A stretch of 64,000 nucleotides of DNA from Photobacterium toruni. Lineage in GTDB: Bacteria > Pseudomonadota > Gammaproteobacteria > Enterobacterales > Vibrionaceae. Shown here in pieces: positions 54,164 through 64,000 of the stretch. The position numbers were made by a program, and so were the translations under genes. How positions within the stretch are numbered: the first letter of the stretch is position 1; each line of letters begins with the position of its first letter. Location: assembly GCF_024529955.1 (NCBI RefSeq), contig NZ_AP024854.1, positions 1,178,001-1,242,000 on the forward strand. Reading direction: 5' to 3'. The notes below the pieces were generated by a model. That model had not been told where the DNA came from. It worked only from the letters and a program-made list of their open reading frames with translations, and searched no databases.

Positions 54164-55396
54164 ATGTTAGCAAAGCTGAGCCAATTACCTAATGATGTAC
54201 GCCAATATGCATTGGTGACATTTAATTATTGGAATTTTACTTTAACTGACGGCGCATTGCGGATGTTGGTGGTATTACATTTTCATCAGTTAGGTTATAG
54301 CCCATTAGAGATCGCTTCATTATTTTTGTTTTATGAATTTTTTGGTGTGGTAACTAATCTCATTGGTGGTTGGCTTGGTGCGCAATTAGGTCTAAATCGT
54401 ACCATGAATATTGGACTTTTTATGCAAGTTATTGCGTTGCTAATGTTGGCAGTCCCATCAGCAAACTTAACTGTTATATGGGTAATGTTTGCACAAGCAT
54501 TATCAGGTATTGCGAAAGATCTTAATAAAATGAGTGCCAAAAGTGCGATAAAAACATTAGTTCCTAATAATCAACAAGGTGCGTTGTATAAATGGATTGC
54601 ATTATTGACGGGTTCAAAAAATGCCCTTAAAGGTGTTGGCTTTTTCTTAGGTGGTGCATTGTTGGCATTGATTGGTTTTCAAGGTGCTGTTATCGCTATG
54701 GCGTGTGTATTAGCAACTGTGTTTATATGTAGTTTGTTATGGCTGGATAAAGATTTAGGTAAAGCTAAAAATAAAATTAAATTTAGTCAAATTTTTTCAA
54801 AAAGTCGTAGTATCAATATATTGTCAGCTGCCAGAATGTTTTTATTTGGTGCTCGGGATATCTGGTTTGTTATTGCATTACCGTTATATTTAGGACAAGT
54901 TTTTGGTTGGGATCATCTACGCGTTGGGAGTTTTCTTGCTATTTGGGTGATAGGGTATGGGATCGTACAAAGTCTGGCACCTCGACTTACGGGTAAAGTT
55001 ACTGGAATCGTTCCTGATGGGCGTATAGCATTCATGTGGGCAATGATACTTGCTGTTGTTACCGGAATAATTGCAGTTACATTACAATTTAATTGGTATC
55101 CACAATTAACTATTGTTGTTGGACTCATGATTTTTGGAGCAGTTTTTGCTGTTAACTCTTCATTACATTCTTATTTAATTGTCAGTTATGCTAAAGATGA
55201 TGGTGTCAGTTTAGACGTTGGTTTTTATTATATGGCTAATGCGATGGGACGTTTAATCGGTACATTACTTTCTGGTATAGTATACCAATTGTATGGTTTA
55301 CCTATGTGCTTATGGATTGCATTTATTTTTATTATGCTAACTACACTCCTATCATTATGGCTGCCTCGCAACAACAAAAATCTAATGCTTATTTAA
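54164..55396 (+). CDS. arsJ: organoarsenical efflux MFS transporter ArsJ
   Basis: The 410-residue major-facilitator protein has twelve hydrophobic segments. Typical ArsJ features are LVTFNYWNFTLTDGALRMLVV at the N-terminus (written here in part) and SGIAKDLNKMSAKSAIK in the central loop. It exports 1-arseno-3-phosphoglycerate, which then falls apart to arsenate outside. Linkage to GAPDH makes the assignment strong. Confidence 0.92.
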   Translation: MLAKLSQLPNDVRQYALVTFNYWNFTLTDGALRMLVVLHFHQLGYSPLEIASLFLFYEFFGVVTNLIGGWLGAQLGLNRTMNIGLFMQVIALLMLAVPSANLTVIWVMFAQALSGIAKDLNKMSAKSAIKTLVPNNQQGALYKWIALLTGSKNALKGVGFFLGGALLALIGFQGAVIAMACVLATVFICSLLWLDKDLGKAKNKIKFSQIFSKSRSINILSAARMFLFGARDIWFVIALPLYLGQVFGWDHLRVGSFLAIWVIGYGIVQSLAPRLTGKVTGIVPDGRIAFMWAMILAVVTGIIAVTLQFNWYPQLTIVVGLMIFGAVFAVNSSLHSYLIVSYAKDDGVSLDVGFYYMANAMGRLIGTLLSGIVYQLYGLPMCLWIAFIFIMLTTLLSLWLPRNNKNLMLI

Positions 55397-55572
55397 GATG
55401 ATTTCAACTTTTTAGTGTTAAAGTGATATTCATCTGAAAGACATTAAATAAATAATATTATTAATACTGACATTCTTTAATTAGATTAAAACATGCGGTA
55501 TATTAGAAATACTATTATCTATAGTATAAAAGATAATTATTTTTAAAATACTGTTTAGGCTACTAATTACTT

Positions 55573-58515
55573 ATGGTTACAACATTAAAGGCTTTAAAAC
55601 GAAATAGTTATGGTGGCGAGTTTATACAAGAAGTGCTTCATGCAGTTTATGAAACTTTTAAGCCTACACATTGTTATATTGCTTATTTTGATCAAAAAAA
55701 TCATAAAGCAACATCTTTAGCCTATTGTATTGATGGGAGTTTTTCTAATACAGTATTTACTTATTTTATAGATAATACATTTTGTGAAAATATGATATTA
55801 TCTCGAAAACCTTATATTTCATCGCATAATATATCGGAAATATACCCATTTAATCAGATAATATCGCCTTATTCCTTTCAACACTATTTAGGGTTACCTA
55901 TATTTTCTCGACATGGAAAGGTTGTTGGCGTTATTGGGTGTTTATTTGAGGATAGTTATTTTTTTTCTGACGAACAGTATGGCGAATGGTGTCAAGTTCT
56001 TGGCGATATTTTAGGTTCTGATGTGCAATATTTAGCATTGTTATCAGAGCAGAAAAAACTACTTTGTGAAATGGAAGAATGTCAGCAAGAGGCGCTACTT
56101 GGTAGTTTTCAAGTAGATATGGCAACAGGTAGTGCTTATTGGAGTAAAGAAATTTATCGAATATTCCAATGTGATGCAACGAGCTTTAAACCGAATAAAA
56201 CCACCACAAATCGATACATTCACCCAGATGATCGTCAACGTGTTATCGAATTAAGACAGGATATGTTAGATAGCAATAGTGTGAGTTACAATGTTATCTA
56301 TCGTATTGTTTTAGCCGAAGGTAAAAATAAGTATTTACGTGAGCATTGTCATATACTGCGTGATATTAATGGCATTGCGACTTTAATCAAAGGAATAGTA
56401 CAAGACATTACTGAATTTTATTACCTTTCAAGTAAATTAGAGCAAGCCTCAGATCAATTAACAGTTACATATAATGCAGTTACTGAAGGAATATGGGAAT
56501 ATAATTTAGAAACAAAAATATTGTTAGCCTCTCCTAAGTTTTGGAATATTTTAGGTATCCAGGAAATGAATATTAACAATATTTATGATTTGATTATGAT
56601 GATCCATAAAAATGACCGACTGGCTGTTATTAAATGTTTTTCAAAACTGCAAAATGGCGATACAACATTAATTGATATCGAATTTAGATTACAATCAGAA
56701 AGTAATGATAAAGTATGTCGTTGGTTTAATTGTAAAGGTAATATTATTGAATCTTGTAGCAATAATGATTACAACCGCATTGTTGGTATATTAATAGATA
56801 TTACAGACACAGTATTAGCTGGGCAGCAACTCTCGCTGGCAAAAACAGTTTTTGATAATACATCTGAATGTATTGTAATAACGGATAAAGATAATAATAT
56901 TATTTCAGTTAATAAATCCTTTGAAAAAGTAACAGGTTATTGTCACGCTGATATTATAGGTAAAAATCCACGCATATTAGCATCAGGTTATCATAGTACC
57001 GAGTTTTATAAACAAATGTGGCATAGCCTTGAAACAACGGGATCATGGCAAGGTCAATTAAGAAATCGCCGAAGTGATGGTCTTGTCTATCCGGAAGAAA
57101 TGACCATTAATAAAATTCAAGATGATCATAATGTTATTAATTATGTGGGTGTTTTTCATGACATTAGCTCTCGAAAGCAAACAGAACAAAAATTAAAATT
57201 ATTAGCAAATAATGATACTTTGACTGGACTAATGAATCGTTTTCACTTTATTGGAAAAGTAGAAAAATACATTACTCAAATTAATGATGTATCAGAAGAT
57301 GAATCATTCGCATCAGTGTGTTCATTGCTATTTATAGATCTTGATGATTTTAAGATTTTTAATGATCTTTATGGGCATGATTTTGGTGATAAAATTTTAC
57401 AAAAAGTGGCTGACATTCTTAGAGCAACAGTTTGTGAACATAGTATTATTTGCCGTTATGGCGGTGATGAATATGCAGTTTTAATTAAAGATCAAGATGT
57501 TAATTATGCTCAAAATATTGCAAATAAATTAATAAAAATTATTTCACAACCGATTAAATGTAATGAAATTGATATAAATTTAACTATCAGTATTGGTATA
57601 TCATCATATCCCGAAAGTGGTACTACGCATCAAGCTTTACTAAAAAATGCTGACTATGCCATGTATGAACAGAAGTGGTTAGGGCGTAATGGCGTTTGTG
57701 TTTATGATAAACAATTACAGCATGAATATATTCGTAAATTAAAATTACGGGATAAATTAAAACAGGCAATCAACGCTCAAAAAATAATAGTGCATTATCA
57801 GCCGATTGTTGATAATAAAACGGGGAGTGTCTGTAAATTTGAAGCATTAGCACGCTGGTATGATGATGAAGAGGGGTTCATCTCTCCTGGTATTTTTATT
57901 CCCATTGCTGAACGCTATGGTTTAATTGGTGCTTTGGGTCAACAAATATTTGAAAAGGCATGTGCCGATTTAGATCGTATTCATCATTGCGGTTTTACGG
58001 ATGTTGTATTTTCGATTAATCATTCAGTAAAAGAATTTTCACAGCATAATCAAGAATATATCTTTGATACGATCAATAACTATAATTTGCCTTATAGTGC
58101 CATAATGATTGAAATTACGGAGTCAACTGCCCTTGATGATGGTAAAAATATTATTGATATTCTATCGGCATTTAGGTCGCGAGGTATCGCAATTTCATTA
58201 GATGATTTTGGTACAGGTTATTCGTCATTAGCTGCCATTATGGATATTAAACCTGATATTATTAAAATTGATCGTAGCTTTATTGTCGATATTGAGCACA
58301 GCAAAGAAAGTCAGATGTTGGTTTCATTAGTTATTGATTTGAGCCGAAAATTGGACATAAAAGTTGTCGCTGAAGGAGTGGAAACACAAGCACAATTAGA
58401 TATTCTTTCAACGATGTATTGTCATTATATTCAAGGTTTTTATTATAGTCCTGCAGTACCTATTGATGAGGCTATTGCAATACTTAAAACGCGTAATCAT
58501 GATGTTAGTGATTGA
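55573..58515 (+). CDS. GAF-PAS-GGDEF-EAL cyclic-di-GMP signalling protein
   Basis: The 980-residue cytoplasmic protein has a GAF domain (about 5-155), three PAS domains (about 170-285, 295-415, 420-535), a GGDEF domain (about 540-705, motif RYGGDEY 628-634) and an EAL domain (about 725-970). EAL residues are KFEALARW (755-762), IEITES, DDFGTGYSS (877-885) and AEGVET. Both catalytic motifs look intact, so it could make and break c-di-GMP under PAS/GAF control. It is a single gene; the signal is unknown. Confidence 0.92.
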   Translation: MVTTLKALKRNSYGGEFIQEVLHAVYETFKPTHCYIAYFDQKNHKATSLAYCIDGSFSNTVFTYFIDNTFCENMILSRKPYISSHNISEIYPFNQIISPYSFQHYLGLPIFSRHGKVVGVIGCLFEDSYFFSDEQYGEWCQVLGDILGSDVQYLALLSEQKKLLCEMEECQQEALLGSFQVDMATGSAYWSKEIYRIFQCDATSFKPNKTTTNRYIHPDDRQRVIELRQDMLDSNSVSYNVIYRIVLAEGKNKYLREHCHILRDINGIATLIKGIVQDITEFYYLSSKLEQASDQLTVTYNAVTEGIWEYNLETKILLASPKFWNILGIQEMNINNIYDLIMMIHKNDRLAVIKCFSKLQNGDTTLIDIEFRLQSESNDKVCRWFNCKGNIIESCSNNDYNRIVGILIDITDTVLAGQQLSLAKTVFDNTSECIVITDKDNNIISVNKSFEKVTGYCHADIIGKNPRILASGYHSTEFYKQMWHSLETTGSWQGQLRNRRSDGLVYPEEMTINKIQDDHNVINYVGVFHDISSRKQTEQKLKLLANNDTLTGLMNRFHFIGKVEKYITQINDVSEDESFASVCSLLFIDLDDFKIFNDLYGHDFGDKILQKVADILRATVCEHSIICRYGGDEYAVLIKDQDVNYAQNIANKLIKIISQPIKCNEIDINLTISIGISSYPESGTTHQALLKNADYAMYEQKWLGRNGVCVYDKQLQHEYIRKLKLRDKLKQAINAQKIIVHYQPIVDNKTGSVCKFEALARWYDDEEGFISPGIFIPIAERYGLIGALGQQIFEKACADLDRIHHCGFTDVVFSINHSVKEFSQHNQEYIFDTINNYNLPYSAIMIEITESTALDDGKNIIDILSAFRSRGIAISLDDFGTGYSSLAAIMDIKPDIIKIDRSFIVDIEHSKESQMLVSLVIDLSRKLDIKVVAEGVETQAQLDILSTMYCHYIQGFYYSPAVPIDEAIAILKTRNHDVSD

Positions 58516-58620
58516 TATTAAGGTAAAAGTACAATCATACTTAACAGTATACTGTTATTCATAAAATGAGAGTGCTATAAGTACAACTCTTTATTTAGAA
58601 AAATTATTATTTGGTAAGTA

Positions 58621-59289
58621 ATGCAAACTCTCTTTTTTGATTTCGATGGTACGCTAGTGGATTCTGAAACGTTTCATGCTAACAATTGGAGTACCTATTT
58701 AGCAACATATGGTGTCACGTTAACAGCTGAAGATTTTATTGAATATTACGCTGGAGTCACATGGCCTAAAATAGCGAAACATTTTATTGATAGTTATCAA
58801 CTTAATGTAGATATAGTAACTATTACAACTGAAATGGAAGCATTGACCGATACTAAAATTCGTCAGCTGGGGATCCCTGCATTGCCCGGTGTTGATGCTG
58901 TGCTTCAAGCTTTTTCAGGAAAAGTACCAATGGCTGTTGTGACAGGAGCACCACGTGATTATGTTGAAGGTGTTTTAAAATTACATGGTTGGTTAGATTT
59001 ATTTGATCAGGTATTTAGTGGCTATGAAGTTGAAAATAATAAACCGTCTCCTGATGTATATTTACAGGCTTGCCAAGTGATGAACGTGAAGCCGGAGCAA
59101 GTCGTTGCCATAGAAGACAGTCGTACAGGTTTACAATCTGCAAAAAATGCTGATATCTGTTGCTTATTGATTAATGCCCATCCTTCATTAACAACAACTA
59201 ATGCTGATCATTCATTTACGTCAATGGTTGAGGCAAAACCATTATTAGATGCACTATTTAAAGATAAATTGTCGTTAGCTGCGGCGTGA
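58621..59289 (+). CDS. HAD-superfamily phosphatase, beta-phosphoglucomutase-like
   Basis: The 222-residue protein has HAD motif I FFDFDGTLVDSE, a helical cap, motif II VVTGA, motif III Lys in NNKPSPDVY and motif IV AIEDSRTG. It resembles sugar-phosphate phosphatases such as YieH. The substrate cannot be inferred. Confidence 0.88.
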   Translation: MQTLFFDFDGTLVDSETFHANNWSTYLATYGVTLTAEDFIEYYAGVTWPKIAKHFIDSYQLNVDIVTITTEMEALTDTKIRQLGIPALPGVDAVLQAFSGKVPMAVVTGAPRDYVEGVLKLHGWLDLFDQVFSGYEVENNKPSPDVYLQACQVMNVKPEQVVAIEDSRTGLQSAKNADICCLLINAHPSLTTTNADHSFTSMVEAKPLLDALFKDKLSLAAA

Positions 59290-59361
59290 AGTAAGCAATT
59301 ATTTTGTACTAAGAATACGCTATGTTAAATTATGCACAATTGAAATAACTTAGATGGGTTT

Positions 59362-59631
59362 ATGATGGAAAACGAAGAAATCATGACAGGTGATATGCTA
59401 GTTGAAACGGTTGAAAATCAGCTAGCTGATGGTAATCCATTAGTGGTAAAAGAAACATTAATGCGCTTAATGATGACAGGTACAGCACGTGATGAAGCTG
59501 TGCAGATGATTGCTTGTGCATTATCGATTGAAGTTTTTGATGTAATGAAAAATGATGGTAAGTTTGATTTAAAACGTTACCGTGAAAATCTTGTTGCTTT
59601 ACCTGATATGCCTTGGGAAGATGATATCTAA
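59362..59631 (+). CDS. conserved hypothetical protein, 89 residues
   Basis: A small acidic helical protein with a recognisable C-terminal pattern (MIACALSIEVFDVMKNDGKF ... YRENLVALPDMPWEDD). The pattern recurs in uncharacterised bacterial proteins. A tandem ATG start follows TGGGTT. A terminator follows, so it is a single-gene unit. Function unknown. Confidence 0.65.
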   Translation: MMENEEIMTGDMLVETVENQLADGNPLVVKETLMRLMMTGTARDEAVQMIACALSIEVFDVMKNDGKFDLKRYRENLVALPDMPWEDDI

Positions 59632-59650
59632 TTTATATCTGTAATGATTA

Positions 59651-59678
59651 AAGCCGTGATCTTTATCGCGGTTTTTTT
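59651..59678 (+). terminator. terminator of the 89-residue protein gene
   Basis: The hairpin AAGCCGTGAT / ATCGCGGTTT (with G-T pairs) is followed by seven T residues. Confidence 0.8.
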
Positions 59679-59821
59679 ATGTCTATTTTTTGTGAATTAT
59701 TATTTTATATATCTACTGATAATCAGTGGGTACTATTGATATATAATTAAAAAATAGTAAGAAATATCTATTATTGTTAACTACTGTATATATATGACTA
59801 GTGCTAATAGATAAGGATACA

Positions 59822-60934
59822 ATGATGAAAATTGGTATTCCTAAAGAGATCAAAATTCATGAGTATCGTGTTGGCATGGTGCCAGCTTCAGTAAAAGAAG
59901 CTGTATTGCATGGCCATATTGTTTATGTTGAAACACTTGCTGGCGCAGGTATAGGTTGTAGTGATGATGATTATATTGCAGTTGGAGCACAAATTGTAAA
60001 CTCAGCACAAGCAGTGTTTGAATTGGCAGATATGATCGTCAAAGTAAAAGAACCACAACCGTCAGAGCGTATGTTGTTACGCAAAGGACAACTATTATTT
60101 ACTTATCTTCATTTAGCACCAGATAGAGAACAGACAGAAGATTTAATTAATAGTGAAGCAATATGTATCGCTTATGAAACCGTAACGAATAACGAGGGAC
60201 AATTACCATTATTGGCTCCAATGTCTGAAGTCGCGGGAAGAATGTCATTACAAGCTGGTGCTTTTGCACTTGAAAAATCACGAGGGGGGAGCGGCGTTTT
60301 AGTAGCTGGAGTCCCTGGTGTTGCTCCCGCAAATGTCGTCATTATTGGTGGCGGTGTTGTCGGTCGGAATGCTGCTCAGATGGCAGTCGGTTTACGCGCG
60401 AATGTAGTTATTATTGATAGAGATTTAGAGGTATTACGCAGTCTTGATCGTTTATTTTCAGGCGCTGTAACTTGCATTTATTCAACCAATGAAGCGATTG
60501 AAAAATATGTTCTTGCTGCTGATCTTGTGATTGGGTGTGTGTTAGTTGCTGGTGCACAAGCGCCAAAACTAGTTACAAAGGATATGATTCGACGCATGAA
60601 AGCTGGTGCTGCGATTGTTGATGTTGCAATAGATCAAGGTGGTTGTATTGAAACATCACATCCAACCACCCATGATAATCCAACTTATATTGTTGATGAT
60701 GTTGTGCATTATTGCGTCGCTAATATGCCAGGAGCCGTTGCGAGAACATCAACATTTGCGCTTAATAATGCAACTTTACCTTATATTCTTCAGCTTGCTG
60801 ATTTGGGCTATAAAACGGCACTAACGACGAATAAACATTTGTTAAATGGTTTAAATATTTATCAAGGTCAAGTCACTAACTATAGTGTGGCTCAAGCGTT
60901 AGGTTATCCTTATGTATCAAGTGTTTTTGCTTGA
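59822..60934 (+). CDS. ald: alanine dehydrogenase
   Basis: The roughly 370-residue protein starts MMKIGIPKEIKIHEYRVGM, the typical Ald/PNT N-terminus. It has pyruvate-site Lys and His in KVKEPQPSE and YLHLAPD, and the NAD fold VVIIGGGVVGRNAAQMAVG. It interconverts L-alanine and pyruvate plus ammonium with NAD. I chose ATG 59822, which has AAGG 5 nt upstream (or ATG 59825); an upstream GTG at 59801 lacks a ribosome site. Its 3' end overlaps the convergent hydrolase gene by 25 bp. Confidence 0.92.
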   Translation: MMKIGIPKEIKIHEYRVGMVPASVKEAVLHGHIVYVETLAGAGIGCSDDDYIAVGAQIVNSAQAVFELADMIVKVKEPQPSERMLLRKGQLLFTYLHLAPDREQTEDLINSEAICIAYETVTNNEGQLPLLAPMSEVAGRMSLQAGAFALEKSRGGSGVLVAGVPGVAPANVVIIGGGVVGRNAAQMAVGLRANVVIIDRDLEVLRSLDRLFSGAVTCIYSTNEAIEKYVLAADLVIGCVLVAGAQAPKLVTKDMIRRMKAGAAIVDVAIDQGGCIETSHPTTHDNPTYIVDDVVHYCVANMPGAVARTSTFALNNATLPYILQLADLGYKTALTTNKHLLNGLNIYQGQVTNYSVAQALGYPYVSSVFA

Positions 60935-61479
60935 TGTAAGGTTGCGATTCTAGATAACATTGCCAAAGAACGTTGATGTTCTTGTTCTGTTGCTGATGTA
61001 CATGCATCACTGATGATATGGACGCAGTAATCACGATCATGAGCATCTCTAACAGCAGATTGAATTGCCCAACAAGTACTGACCCCACAAAAGTAAACAT
61101 CAGTGATCGCATTAGCGCGTAATACACTATCGAGTGCCGTATTATAGAAAGGGTTTACGCGTGGTTTTGTGATTACCATATCGTCTTTATTTACCATTAG
61201 ATCGGGATGAAATTCAGTACCCCATTGACCTAACTCTAAAGCTCGGTATTGTTGTGCCTTTCCAAACATTGGTGATTGATGAGGCAACTCAAGATAGCTA
61301 GATTGAAAGCCAACTTTAACAAAAATACACGGTATATTATTTTCTTTTGCCCATTGAATCGCGATATTGGCATTATGGATTATATGGTGGGTACTGACTT
61401 GTTCAGCACAGCTTGGTATTTTCCCTTTTATATCAATAATATCATTGATTAAATCTATAATAACTAACGCTTTTTTCAT
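60910..61479 (-). CDS. isochorismatase-family cysteine hydrolase
   Basis: The 189-residue protein has the catalytic triad of this family: Asp9 (VIIDLINDI), Lys105 (VITKPRVNPF) and Cys136 (CGVSTCWAIQSAVRDA). Such enzymes hydrolyse amides or related bonds (nicotinamidase-like). The substrate is unknown. Its last codons overlap the end of ald on the other strand. Confidence 0.88.
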   Translation of the reverse strand: MKKALVIIDLINDIIDIKGKIPSCAEQVSTHHIIHNANIAIQWAKENNIPCIFVKVGFQSSYLELPHQSPMFGKAQQYRALELGQWGTEFHPDLMVNKDDMVITKPRVNPFYNTALDSVLRANAITDVYFCGVSTCWAIQSAVRDAHDRDYCVHIISDACTSATEQEHQRSLAMLSRIATLHQAKTLDT

Positions 61480-61570
61480 AACTTGCCTTTTTGTTAGATC
61501 TTCTGTTCACTCATATAAATGAGCATACAATTAAATATAGAATATTAATGCGATGAAATCTTAGATATAA

Positions 61571-61603
61571 AAAAAGCTTTTAGTGAAAAACTAAAAGCTT
61601 TTT
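61571..61603 (-). terminator. terminator of the L,D-transpeptidase-like gene
   Basis: A 13-bp stem AAAAAGCTTTTAG / CTAAAAGCTTTTT with a 7-nt loop continues into a T run on the minus strand. Confidence 0.85.
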
Positions 61604-61618
61604 ATTAAAAGAGAGTAG

Positions 61619-62257
61619 TTACTTAGCGTAAGCAAAAATAACGCTGCCGCCTTTAATGGTATCAATAATTTTTTTAGTTAAATAAGTTGGTATAGCAGGG
61701 CAGCCCCAACTGCGACCAAGATAACCATTACGTTTTATAAATGATTCAGAAACATACTTCGCGCCATGAATAACAATAAAGCGTTTTAAAGCGTTATCAT
61801 TTTCACCGCGTGTTAATCCATTTAATTTTAATGAATAGCCATTACCACCATTGTATGTACCTTCGGTTAAAAACGTACCTAATGATGTCTTATGTGAATT
61901 AACACGGTTAGAAAAAGCATCAGCCATTAGGCGACCACTATTTTCACCATGTGATACATAAGTACGGTAAAGTAATTTATTTGATTTTAGATCAATAACA
62001 TAAAATCTTTTTTCTGTAGATGGTTTGCTGTAATCAATAATCGTTAATAGAGATTTCTTTTTTCCACGAGTTTTATTATAAGCAATAAAGGCTTTTTTAA
62101 ATACGCTGTAATCAATTTTCCCTTTTAAATCAGCTTTTTGATAGACATAATCTGCGACAATATCTGCATTTTTACGTTCAGTATTGAGAACATGTGCAGA
62201 CGCATTTAACGGTAAAAGACATACCATTAATAGAAATAGGTAAATAACTTTTTTCAT
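61619..62257 (-). CDS. murein L,D-transpeptidase catalytic-domain protein
   Basis: The 212-residue protein has a signal peptide (1-21, ending ASAHV). Its catalytic region has His164 in VIHGAKYVS and Cys186 in GRSWGCPAIP, the H...S-x-G-C pattern of YkuD-type L,D-transpeptidases (YkuD_2 subgroup). It would act on peptidoglycan stem peptides in the periplasm. Single gene with its own terminator. Confidence 0.82.
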   Translation of the reverse strand: MKKVIYLFLLMVCLLPLNASAHVLNTERKNADIVADYVYQKADLKGKIDYSVFKKAFIAYNKTRGKKKSLLTIIDYSKPSTEKRFYVIDLKSNKLLYRTYVSHGENSGRLMADAFSNRVNSHKTSLGTFLTEGTYNGGNGYSLKLNGLTRGENDNALKRFIVIHGAKYVSESFIKRNGYLGRSWGCPAIPTYLTKKIIDTIKGGSVIFAYAK

Positions 62258-62729
62258 TTAATCCGTTCTATTCTTAAACAGGTTGCAAAGTTGGTTAGCA
62301 ATTAAGCGAGGGGGTACTTTATCATAAATAAGGAAAAAAAAAGAATATTTAAATAATATAGTTGTAAGGGTTAAATAGTTTTAAAATAAGATAGTTGTTG
62401 AATTGAAAATTAATTTAATCATGGATAACAATAGCTTATTAATATGAACATCATTTAATTAACTAAAGCAGGTTTGATTAATGCGAAGCTAAAAAAAGCT
62501 TATTTAGTATGGGTGTGGTTTTGGTTAATTCATTGTTTTAAAAGTATTTTAAAGTTTTATTTGTGATTCGCGTTGTGAATTTTAAATATTTAGAAGATAT
62601 TTAAAATAATAATATTAATGATGTATTTAAAGAAAGTTTTAAGAAGATCAAAAAACAGGAATAAATAAACATGAATATAAGATGAAGAAAAATAAATAAT
62701 GAGTATTCATATTGTTCAATATAAATGAC
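62258..62729. other. AT-rich intergenic region
   Basis: It is very AT-rich with no supported coding frame or RNA. It must contain the promoter of the transpeptidase-like gene. Confidence 0.4.
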
Positions 62730-62759
62730 AGCACCGATATGATTTATCATATCGGTGCT
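62730..62759. terminator. strong hairpin behind the chitinase gene
   Basis: A perfect 14-bp stem AGCACCGATATGAT / ATCATATCGGTGCT lies 11 bp behind the chitinase stop. The T run is better on the plus strand, but position makes it the chitinase terminator. Confidence 0.7.
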
Positions 62760-62769
62760 ATTTTATTTA

Positions 62770-64000
62770 TTAAATATTACAAATTTTACTCCAACTACCA
62801 TCACTACCTGGAATTGAAGTGGTATACCAGTTCGCTTTGTAGATTACATTGTTATAAATGAGTTGATCGCCAGATCCTGCATGACTAGGATTGCCTTGCC
62901 AATCAGCTTGTGGCCAATTGGGGTAAGTATTAATACCATCAGCTATACAATCACCATTGTTGCCGCCGCCATCACCGCCACCACTATTTAAATCACCTAG
63001 TGGTAAGTTTGGTTGTTCAAATTTAAATGCATACTCTTTACCATTCACAGTAATGGCATAGTTTGCTGGGCCTGTAATTGGTAAATAGTACACCATGTCC
63101 AGTTCGTATGCGCCACCAGCAGGAAGGGCTTTCCATGCAGGGAGTGAGAAAGCGACACGGTGCATTACACCATCTAAACCACCAATATTATCACTACGGC
63201 TATGTCCTGATGAAATGACCTTCAAACCACCACCTGATTGATCTTTCGCATTGTCAGGCGCTGATACTGGTATATCAAACTGGAATTCAGTGCCTCCTGG
63301 AATATCGACGCCAGTATTGTTAGTGAATGTGATTTTTGGATTAATTGGGTAATTTTGGTCACCAACCTTAAAGCCAGATATTGCTACACTGATATCCACA
63401 GCTTCTGTTGGAATTGCCGTGACAGCAATTGTATTACCGTAAGGTGCTGCTGATTTAAATTTATCGTAAATGGCTTTGGTCATGGTGTTACCCATATGGT
63501 ATTCACCTTGGCCTGTTTGACAGGATTGTTCTGATACATCAATACCCGCACGATCACCGTTAGCATCAAACTGATAACAGTTGTAATCACCTGCTAACTC
63601 CCAGAACATGATACCGCCAATTTCTTTATCTATGATGTAGTCAGCTTTAACATTGATAGATTCTTTATCTTCCGTTGATAAGAATACCTTTTTATCAGCA
63701 TTCCATAACCAAGGTGAAACCGCGATATTATCAAAGTGACGTTGGTAGCTTCCCACTAATTTGTCTTGTGGATCATTAACTGGATCAAGACCATAGGCTG
63801 CAGTATACGAACCATAGATACCATTTGCTAAATTCATTGCATGCCACATTGGGTTTGAGCCTGCGCCCATTTCTTGGCCTGCCGCGTTTTTGTCATGCCA
63901 CATGTTATCGATACCGACAGCACCATTACCACAGTTATTTTTCTCACCTTCACCTGTACCCGGAGCACATTCTGATTGGTTAGGTAGGGCAGCTTTACCC
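62770..64000 (-). CDS. GH18 chitinase, C-terminal part with CBM5/12 (runs off window end)
   Basis: The minus-strand frame is open from base 64000 to the stop at 62770 (410 codons visible); the ATG at 63903 is internal. The GH18 end is seen in [14 protein letters not shown], where the W closes the barrel floor. A beta-sandwich (about 165-300 after the internal Met) and a Gly-rich linker ([10 protein letters not shown]) follow. A CBM5/12 chitin-binding module comes last ([34 protein letters not shown]). It degrades chitin outside the cell, as is usual in Vibrionaceae. Confidence 0.9.
   Translation of the reverse strand, partial: GKAALPNQSECAPGTGEGEKNNCGNGAVGIDNMWHDKNAAGQEMGAGSNPMWHAMNLANGIYGSYTAAYGLDPVNDPQDKLVGSYQRHFDNIAVSPWLWNADKKVFLSTEDKESINVKADYIIDKEIGGIMFWELAGDYNCYQFDANGDRAGIDVSEQSCQTGQGEYHMGNTMTKAIYDKFKSAAPYGNTIAVTAIPTEAVDISVAISGFKVGDQNYPINPKITFTNNTGVDIPGGTEFQFDIPVSAPDNAKDQSGGGLKVISSGHSRSDNIGGLDGVMHRVAFSLPAWKALPAGGAYELDMVYYLPITGPANYAITVNGKEYAFKFEQPNLPLGDLNSGGGDGGGNNGDCIADGINTYPNWPQADWQGNPSHAGSGDQLIYNNVIYKANWYTTSIPGSDGSWSKICNI

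Overview
The window is AT-rich chromosomal DNA of a gammaproteobacterium, most likely Vibrionaceae and probably Photobacterium. This rests on the uvrY-uvrC-pgsA block linked to Gly/Cys/Leu tRNA genes, strong tRNA gene amplification, UPF0397-type ECF transporter genes, a GH18 chitinase and MltF/YehS-type proteins. The genus is an inference from gene content; no marker gene fixes the species.

Bases 1-28,000 are mostly core genome: a nucleoside transporter (partial), a lytic transglycosylase, a DUF1456 protein and a racemase-like protein. A leftward copper/silver efflux operon follows (Cys-rich periplasmic protein, CusC, CusB carrying two CusF domains, CusA, cupredoxin). Next come a lone lgt, an ECF vitamin-type transporter behind a long leader, uvrY-uvrC-pgsA and a nitrite reductase operon (nirB-nirD-nirC-cobA) with a well-placed FNR site and a 7-2-7 NarP/NarL-like site. 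The section ends in a tRNA array built from repeated Cys-Gly-Leu units. Some Gly copies carry a 14-nt net insertion in the T arm, and two further Gly copies are decayed.

Bases 28,134-46,334 are an 18-kb genomic island inserted at a tRNA-Leu(CAA) gene and bounded by 194-bp direct repeats. It carries a P4-type tyrosine integrase, small cargo genes and a replication-like module (family A DNA polymerase, SF2 helicase-like protein, CxxxxCxxC protein). Two near-identical promoter/operator elements in inverted orientation flank that module. A four-gene defence cassette follows: a type I-like N6-adenine methylase, a frameshifted HsdS specificity subunit, an McrB-like AAA+ protein whose N-terminus is a catalytically degenerate methylase domain, and an McrC-like nuclease. 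No HsdR is present, so the cassette looks like a type I modification arm joined to an McrBC restriction arm. This is the most interesting system here.

Bases 46,400-64,000 return to chromosomal genes: a metallophosphoesterase, a cold-shock protein, a SPOUT RNA methylase, a DMT exporter, a 2OG-Fe(II) oxygenase and an arsenic cluster. The arsenic cluster holds an ArsC-ArsR fusion, a tyrosine phosphatase-like protein, ArsJ-associated GAPDH and ArsJ, and would turn arsenate into 1-arseno-3-phosphoglycerate and export it. A GAF-PAS-GGDEF-EAL protein, a HAD phosphatase, alanine dehydrogenase, an isochorismatase-family hydrolase, an L,D-transpeptidase and the 3' part of a chitinase gene complete the window.
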